Origin: Thozetella sp. PMI_491
Lineage: Eukaryota; Ascomycota; Sordariomycetes; Chaetosphaeriales; Chaetosphaeriaceae
Length of the DNA stretch: 64,000 bases
Assembly: GCA_021432635.1 (NCBI GenBank)
Contig: MU270015.1
Location: 2,834,416 to 2,898,415 of the forward strand
Direction of reading: 5' to 3'
Positions 58,665-64,000 of the stretch are shown piece after piece. Below the pieces are notes generated by a model. The model did not search any database and was not told where the DNA came from. It saw nothing but the letters and a program-made list of their open reading frames with translations. The translations under genes and the position numbers were made by a program. Position 1 is the first letter of the stretch, and every line of letters starts with the position of its first letter.

Positions 58665-59939
58665 ATGGGCCAATTTGACCGCAAAGCTCAGTCACAGCCA
58701 AAACATGGCAAGCCCTCCTCTAGCGGCGCCTCCAAATCGCCGGCTGCACCGGGGCAGGGGAGGCCAGGATGGAAAGGGCCGAGCATCACGCCCAAAGTGA
58801 AGCGGCAGCATCGCGCTCTATCGGAGGCCAGCAAAGCGACGACGCCAGTTATTCTCGAGCACCTTTTGCCCGTGGAACTTCAGCAGCTCATGCTGGATGT
58901 CTTTCGGGATGCTCTCCCTGTATGCAACGACTTCGAGGCGCTGAAGCCGACTCTTCGCGCAATCAAGGACGCGCTTCTCGAGAGAGACCTGGGCCGAGCA
59001 TTTGAGAATGAAGAGCTTCTGGAAGCCTATGCAGTTCGGTGGAGCCCTAGCCGTGCACTGGGTTTCTCGAACTTGCTAGCTTGGATCTGCACGACGAATA
59101 AGGAGTATGAATGGATACAGTCCCTCTCTCATGCCGAGGAAGGGGGGCCTGCAAAGGTGGTGTGCTTCGGGGGTGGTGCCGCCGAACTCGTGGCTTTCGC
59201 GGGTGTCCTGAGGTCTCTTATTCCAAGCGCATCTGGCAGGCCGACCGCGACACAGACATTTCAGGCTGCAGCAACCCTGGATAATCTAAACGCTTTGTCG
59301 TACTCCGGCGGTGTCACACTCAACCCCTCGCTACTTGAGCTTCACCTTGTCGATGCAGCAAGTTGGTCTTCAGTCGTCTTAAAACTACTGAATACCTTGA
59401 ATAAACCCCCCGCCCTCTCCAAGTACGCAAGCGCTGCTGCTCGTGCCTCAAATAAGTCTTTTCTCGCCGAGGAAGCCATGAAAGTGACGTTCACAAAAGC
59501 CGACATCTTCAAATCCAGCATTCAGGATCTCCGTACTATGGTTGGGCCCGGTCCCGTGCTGATAACCCTGTTGTTTACCCTGGACGACCTCTACGCAACT
59601 TCTGTCCCGGAGACCACTGGGTTCCTTCTGAAGCTTACTGCCATAGCACCAAAAGGAGCCCTTTTGCTCGTAGCCGACAGCTCAGACTCACACACCGACT
59701 TGGCAGCGGGTCAATCCAAAGACAGCGAGGAGAGGAAGAAATATCCCATGCAGTGGTTGTTGGACCACACCCTGGTGCCGACACCAAGAGAGAAGGATAC
59801 TGTTGATGAGACAAATGAGCCAGCCTGGGAGAAAGTCTTAGGGGAGGAGAGCATGTCCTACAAGATGGAGGGTTGTCTGACGTACCCTGCCAGCCTTGAG
59901 AATATTAAATTCCAAGTGCATCTGTTCCGGCATCTGTAG
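58665..59939 (+). CDS. BMT6: 25S rRNA (uracil-N3)-methyltransferase, Bmt6-like
   Basis: Single exon, 424 aa; the start at 58665 has a good context (CAAAATGG) and non-ATG codons precede it. N-terminal basic, disordered tail (KVKRQHRALSEASKAT) suited to nucleolar localisation. SAM-binding motif VVCFGGGAAELVAF (about 165-178), followed by LELHLVDAASWS and GPVLITLLFTLDDLY, as in the Methyltransf_34 family of yeast Bmt6, which makes m3U2843 in 25S rRNA. A conserved housekeeping gene; identification is by memory of the family. Confidence 0.82.
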   Translation: MGQFDRKAQSQPKHGKPSSSGASKSPAAPGQGRPGWKGPSITPKVKRQHRALSEASKATTPVILEHLLPVELQQLMLDVFRDALPVCNDFEALKPTLRAIKDALLERDLGRAFENEELLEAYAVRWSPSRALGFSNLLAWICTTNKEYEWIQSLSHAEEGGPAKVVCFGGGAAELVAFAGVLRSLIPSASGRPTATQTFQAAATLDNLNALSYSGGVTLNPSLLELHLVDAASWSSVVLKLLNTLNKPPALSKYASAAARASNKSFLAEEAMKVTFTKADIFKSSIQDLRTMVGPGPVLITLLFTLDDLYATSVPETTGFLLKLTAIAPKGALLLVADSSDSHTDLAAGQSKDSEERKKYPMQWLLDHTLVPTPREKDTVDETNEPAWEKVLGEESMSYKMEGCLTYPASLENIKFQVHLFRHL

Positions 59940-60526
59940 GTAAACCACAAATTCGATTTTACAAGTCGCATCCCTCCCCCGCGAGGTAACGTGCGGCAGC
60001 AACAGGCGGCCATATGTCCACCGTGGCACGAGAATCTCATGACTAAGATTCATTCGTTCGTGCTCGACAGAGAGCACTAAGGCGAGTATCTAGCAAGGCA
60101 GAGCCTCTGACTGAGCATTTAGAATAGCCGTTCACATTGCAGGGGGTTCTTAGTTGCCACTTCCTGGAGATGATCACAATATTTATTTGAAGCTTGAAAT
60201 TAACTGGGTTTTTAGAAGTATAGTATCGCAAGAATATAAATGTATCCATTATATTAAACTAGAGTGATTATGTCGATGAGCAGTGCCGAGGGTGGCTATA
60301 GTGAAGCAGTCAAGGGATGTACGCCATAGATTTAGAAGTTGCGGGCCTGCTGTAGCCACCCTGATCAGAGTCCCGATGGGTTGGGATTTAGAGTATAAGA
60401 ACATGCACAATATTTGGAAGGGTCGGTTTCGGTACGGAGCTGTATTTTCTAGTTTGGAGGAACACATCCTGATACGATTTTCTGGTACATGGTTTGGTTG
60501 CAATCTTCAACATTTCGATAATCCCT
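59940..60526. other. Intergenic region, convergent
   Basis: 587 bases between the stop of the BMT6-like gene and the stop of the small secreted protein gene. No recognisable gene; AT-rich in its right half. Confidence 0.4.
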
Positions 60527-60956
60527 CTACCACCAAATTTGTATTAGAACCAGTTGGGCTTGCGGAAGTTTCCCTGGAGACTTTTCGATATTGAATATCA
60601 ACTAGATATTTAAACTTACTTTCACAATCTTCCTGGGTCCACCCAGCCCAGATCCAGCACCCCCAGCCGGGCACATAGTCCCAACGCTTGTAATGATGAG
60701 AGCCAACCGGAGTCCCATTGTCTGTGTAGCAAGAAACTCCAAAGCGATCCCCTCCAGTGACATCTTTTCTCCGCTTCCCGGAGGTGGGAGTAGTGTCGCA
60801 GCCCTGAGGCTGTGATTTAATGGCATCTGAGTTGAGCCAGCACCAATTATCACGCGGGCTAAGCTTATGAACTGATGAAGTATCAGACGAAGTAGGATTG
60901 GCTAGAAGTGTCGAAGGGAGCAAAAGGAATGCAGAGAATATATGGAAGAGCGTCAT
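60527..60956 (-). CDS. Small secreted Trp/Cys-rich protein
   Basis: Two exons, 60956-60620 and 60573-60527, with a 46-base intron (GTAAGT...CTCCAG), 127 aa. Signal peptide MTLFHIFSAFLLLPSTLLA. After a Ser/Thr-rich propeptide with a Lys/Arg step (KLSPRD) comes a core with NWCWLN, SCYTDNG, WDYVPGWGCWIWAGWTQ and EDCE: five Cys and many Trp. Read without splicing, the frame instead ends in GLSKC, giving a sixth Cys, so the 3' end is uncertain. A TATAAAT box lies 121 bases upstream (61077-61083). Function unknown: candidate effector or surface protein. Confidence 0.75.
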
Positions 60957-61982
60957 GTTTAGCAACAACTAGGGCGCTTTTGGGTTTAGGCGTTAGATAG
61001 GTATGTGTGGGTTTCCAGAGAAGTATGGAGCCGCTTGAACGATACAAAGTTCAGTTTAAGATCAGGGAATCGCTGGATTTATACTAGGTAGGATTCTATC
61101 TATAGCCCAAGTCCATGTCTGAGGCGACAATGGCTAGCCGCACGGCCTTCTCAGCTGAAGGACTTTTATTGATCTAGTAGACCGTACAGACCACTTCGCC
61201 TTTCTCAGTGACGCCACCTAATATCGGAAATCAAGACAGCACCGTGAACCGTGCGGATGAATCTCAATATCTTCATTAACCGCCTTGGCCGAAATCAAGT
61301 GCTTAATGGGTGAAAAGTGCCCATATCTGTCTTGTACGAAGACCTTTTACATGCTTCGGTCACGGTGCCTTAAACCGGGGCGTTCGCAGAGACTAGATCG
61401 ATAGTACGAGCTGTATTAAACATCAGGGCTGCCTAGAAGTCGTTGCACAGATTATGCCAACTGTATTTAGCCGCATGCAGAAAGAAATGTCTATATGCGC
61501 AACTAGGTGGAAGCAGGTGATCGGCCCGGCTTACACTTGACCTGCAAGTTCCAGGAGTCATTTAAGGAGAAATTACGCGGAAATGTCGACGCGACGTATT
61601 AAATTCATTAACCTATGTTATTCAAGGGTCGCTAGGCGATGCAATAAACGAACAAAATACATTGCAGATCAAGAACTGGGAGCTAATTCTGCACTATGAT
61701 TGGTAAAGTGGCGATTTGGCGTACAGTAGCGCTTGGTCTCGGGAAATCTCGACGGAGGAAGGTTCGGCCGACATTTAAGTTTTGGCCAAATCTTGAGGTC
61801 AGCAATATATCTTTGTCTTGGCTAGATACATATTCCATGTGCAAGTGAAGTGGACTAATCAGGAGTAGTGAGAGCTTTCCGGTGCATCTATGTTCAATCG
61901 ATTTAGAACGAAGCGCCATCTCACCCAGTTCACCGGTCTAATAGTTGTTGAGAATAAATTGAGCTTTACTAGCCTTGCTCTT
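60957..61982. other. Intergenic region
   Basis: Upstream of the small secreted protein gene and downstream of the GH5-like gene. It contains the TATA element (minus strand, 61077-61083). Nothing else recognised. Confidence 0.4.
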
Positions 61983-63947
61983 CTATGGTAGCCGACAGAC
62001 GCCATTAACACAGCTGTAAGAGGATTTACATGGCGAAGACGCCGAGCATGTCCATCCCAGGCAGCCCCATGAACATGGCTTACATGTTCCACTGACACAT
62101 TCATTCTGCCCCTTGCAGGGCGAGGTAGCCGAGCATGTCCAACCAAGACAACCCCACGTGCAGGCACCGCATTGACCTGACTTGCACTCCAGATCTCCTT
62201 GGCACGGCTGAGATGCGCTGCACGACCAACCAGGGCAGCCCCAGTCGCAAGCCTTGCACACATTACCGCTGCACTCGTTGACCGCCTTGCACGGCGTCGA
62301 TGCACTGCAGCTCCAACCGAGGCAGCCCCAGGAGCAAGCAGAACACACCCCGCTGACGCACTCGAGCTGACCCTGGCACGGCTGGCTGGCACTGCAGCTC
62401 CAGCCCTTGCAGCCCCAGCTACAAGCCTTACAAACGCCGCCGCTGCATTCGTTGGAGTCCTTGCAAGGAGCCTGGGCGCTGCACTGCCAGCCCTTGCAGC
62501 CCCACGAGCACGCCTTGCACACGCCGTTGACACACTCGTTATCACCTTGGCACGGCTGGCTTGCGCTGCAGCTCCAGCCCAGGCAACCCCATGAGCAAGT
62601 CTTGCACACTCCGCTGGTGCACTGGAGGTCGCCGGAGCACGGCTGGCTGGCCGAACAGTCCCACCCAGCGCAGCCCCACGTGCAACTTGAGCTCCCACCC
62701 GAGACGCTCTTCCCATTGTCGGGGATGGCAAGCAGCACGGCGTTGGGGTTTGTTGGAAAGAAGCGCGACCAGTCGAACTCGGTAGAAGACGTTAGCGCTT
62801 CACCCATGACACCGGATAGAACCGACCACGGAGACCCGCCGCCGCCGTCGACAGAGATCTCCTTGCAGCCGTCTGAGTCGCAGTAGCCGTCTGCGCCAGA
62901 CATGACATCCCAGTAGATCCAAGGGATTCCCCGGACATTGAGCGCATGCCCTTGCGCCCAGATCTCGCCCAGCTGCTCGGTTCCTAGGTGTGCTTGATCA
63001 TTCGTGTAGGACCACTCCTCGACCATAAGTAGCTTGTTCTTGTCCAGCGCTTTCTGACGTAGGATGCCGCCCCAGGCTTGCTGAATAAATAGGTCGTACC
63101 ACGGCTGGTCGGCACCGCAAGTTGAGCAGGTGCCACTTGCCTTGAAGTAACCATGGAAGGCGATGATGTCAAGCGCTGCACAGTCAAACGCCTCCTGCGG
63201 CCAGTTTTGCCCCGACGTCGCAGGTGGCCTGTCACTATAGTCAGCGCCACGTAACCCGCCCGATGAGATTCCGATATTGGAGGAGAGCCCGACGGCTGAG
63301 CTCCGAAGATAGGTGGCCATGTCACAGATCCAGTCCGTAAAGGAAGTCGTCTGATCTGAAACCAGCGGCTCGTTCTCAAGGTCGATGGCGAAGATAACGT
63401 CTGACAGCTGGCCCCATGTCTTTCCCGGCCATCGCTTTGACTTGTATCCATTCAAGATGTGTTGGTAACGCTTCTTGAGGAAGTTCCTTATTTCTTGGTT
63501 ATTGCTGTTGTAGAACTGCTGCCAACCCATGCCATGGGCGTTTAGATACTGGCAGTACACATCGCATGACGGCTGCCCCACGGCGTTGAGATTGTTGGCA
63601 TTGTGAAGGCTGAGAAGGACCTTCGTCTTGCCTTGGCTGATAGTGTAGATAGACCAGAGAAGATCGTCATATTTGTCTAGCTGGGAGTCGTCAAAGGTTC
63701 CTAAAGGACCTTCGACGTCGGGCGAGGTCGAGATTGGATTTCCTTTTTCTGAACTGTAAGGCCGAGCTCCGACAAACGTGCGGATGACTCGGGCATTGCC
63801 ATTCACAATCTTGGTTACCACATTGTCGCGTGTTGCTGCAGGTAGATTTGCGAGGTAGTAGTGATTTACGCCGCCGAAACTGGAACCGCCAAGTACGGGA
63901 ACAACGAAGGCTGCCGCAGTCGAGAGTAGCACTGATATAGGCCTCAT
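61983..63947 (-). CDS. GH5-like glycoside hydrolase with eight Cys-rich C-terminal repeats
   Basis: Single exon, 654 aa from MRPISVLLSTAAAFVVPVLG (signal peptide); codons upstream are not ATG. The barrel domain (about 24-410) belongs to clan GH-A, closest to GH5: acid/base Glu193 in DLENEP, FHGY at 264-267, nucleophile Glu in MVEEW (310 or 311), and WIYWDV near the end. GH5 enzymes cut beta-1,4 or related glycans (cellulose, mannan, others); the substrate cannot be told from sequence. The C-terminal 233 residues (422-654) are eight tandem modules of 29 residues, each with six cysteines spaced C-x3-C-x4-C-x5-C-x5-C-x4-C and WGC-GW in most. These look like glycan-binding or wall-anchoring modules (inference). 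Confidence 0.88.
   Translation of the reverse strand: MRPISVLLSTAAAFVVPVLGGSSFGGVNHYYLANLPAATRDNVVTKIVNGNARVIRTFVGARPYSSEKGNPISTSPDVEGPLGTFDDSQLDKYDDLLWSIYTISQGKTKVLLSLHNANNLNAVGQPSCDVYCQYLNAHGMGWQQFYNSNNQEIRNFLKKRYQHILNGYKSKRWPGKTWGQLSDVIFAIDLENEPLVSDQTTSFTDWICDMATYLRSSAVGLSSNIGISSGGLRGADYSDRPPATSGQNWPQEAFDCAALDIIAFHGYFKASGTCSTCGADQPWYDLFIQQAWGGILRQKALDKNKLLMVEEWSYTNDQAHLGTEQLGEIWAQGHALNVRGIPWIYWDVMSGADGYCDSDGCKEISVDGGGGSPWSVLSGVMGEALTSSTEFDWSRFFPTNPNAVLLAIPDNGKSVSGGSSSCTWGCAGWDCSASQPCSGDLQCTSGVCKTCSWGCLGWSCSASQPCQGDNECVNGVCKACSWGCKGWQCSAQAPCKDSNECSGGVCKACSWGCKGWSCSASQPCQGQLECVSGVCSACSWGCLGWSCSASTPCKAVNECSGNVCKACDWGCPGWSCSASQPCQGDLECKSGQCGACTWGCLGWTCSATSPCKGQNECVSGTCKPCSWGCLGWTCSASSPCKSSYSCVNGVCRLP
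61986..62684 (-). repeat. Eight 87-base coding repeats (six-Cys modules)
   Basis: Eight in-frame units of 87 bases (29 codons; the last is 30) at the 3' end of the GH5-like gene. Every unit keeps all six cysteines. Most read C-S/T-W-G-C, G-W-x-C-S-A, with variable loop residues in units 3 and 5, so selection rather than fresh duplication alone shapes them. Confidence 0.9.
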
Positions 63948-64000
63948 ATTGTCACGTTCTATCGAGCCTCGGCGACAGACTGTAACCAAAAGAGCGAAGC

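Noticed and set aside
61986-62684. CRISPR-like regular repeats
   Set aside because: The 87-base period is coding, each unit keeps six Cys codons, and there are no unique spacers. The organism is a fungus.
61859-62731. 290-codon Ala/Arg-rich frame and a plus-strand 131-codon frame across the GH5 repeats
   Set aside because: Both are frame-shifted shadows of the eight 87-base units; no stop occurs because the repeat is a multiple of three. The cysteine pattern exists only in the called frame.

Overview
The window is nuclear DNA of a filamentous ascomycete (Pezizomycotina). The genes carry short GT-AG introns of about 45-120 bases with CTAAC/CTGAC-type branch points. The gene families are typical of these fungi: NACHT-WD40, LysM, subgroup C GH18 chitinase, F-box/ankyrin, fungal regulators and small secreted Cys-rich proteins. 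At the left end lies an AT-rich, stop-riddled gene of the kind left by repeat-induced point mutation (RIP). Exon joins below were worked out by hand from splice signals and reading frame; joins called checked keep frame through to the stop codon.

Layout. 1-171: minus-strand coding fragment running off the left edge. 289-4017: decayed NACHT-WD40 (NLR) gene with 135-base WD40 units. 4.0-5.6 kb: gene-poor, perhaps a DNA-transposon end. 5653-8169 (-): VWA/alpha-kinase protein, head-to-head with 9184-14149 (+), a very large ankyrin protein whose last exon adds a membrane helix. 15078-15965 (+): short-chain dehydrogenase. 16168-17198 (-): fungal regulator-like protein. 17679-19190 (-): F-box-like protein. 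19719-22586 (-) and 23412-29293 (+): a seven-module LysM protein and a GH18 chitinase sharing a promoter region. 30308-30626 (+): small secreted Cys-rich protein. 30965-32420 (-): F-box/ankyrin protein. 33668-34787 (+): secreted alpha/beta hydrolase. 35093-35856 (+): GNAT-like protein. 36269-38192 (-): PHO89-type phosphate permease. 39995-40604 (+): bHLH factor. 40865-42914 (-): C2H2 protein with a possible membrane segment. 45070-47795 (-): secreted Ser-rich repeat protein. 49421-51829 (+): M13 metallopeptidase. 55024-55530 (+): uncharacterised protein. 56306-57352 (-): GT4 glycosyltransferase of bacterial type. 58665-59939 (+): Bmt6-like 25S rRNA methyltransferase. 60527-60956 (-): small secreted protein. 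61983-63947 (-): GH5-like enzyme with eight Cys-rich repeats.

How the genes fit together. Housekeeping genes (PHO89, BMT6) are mixed with genes that act on glycans or at the cell surface: chitin (LysM, GH18), beta-glycans (GH5 plus repeats), proteins (M13), a mucin-like wall protein and two small secreted proteins. A third group are sensor or adaptor proteins (NLR relic, two ankyrin genes, VWA-kinase). The LysM/GH18 pair is the only clear functional pairing. No secondary-metabolite cluster, CRISPR array, rRNA, tRNA or retroelement was recognised. The most novel-looking items are the GH5 protein with eight six-Cys repeats, the bacterial-type GT4, and the ankyrin protein with a spliced-on membrane tail.
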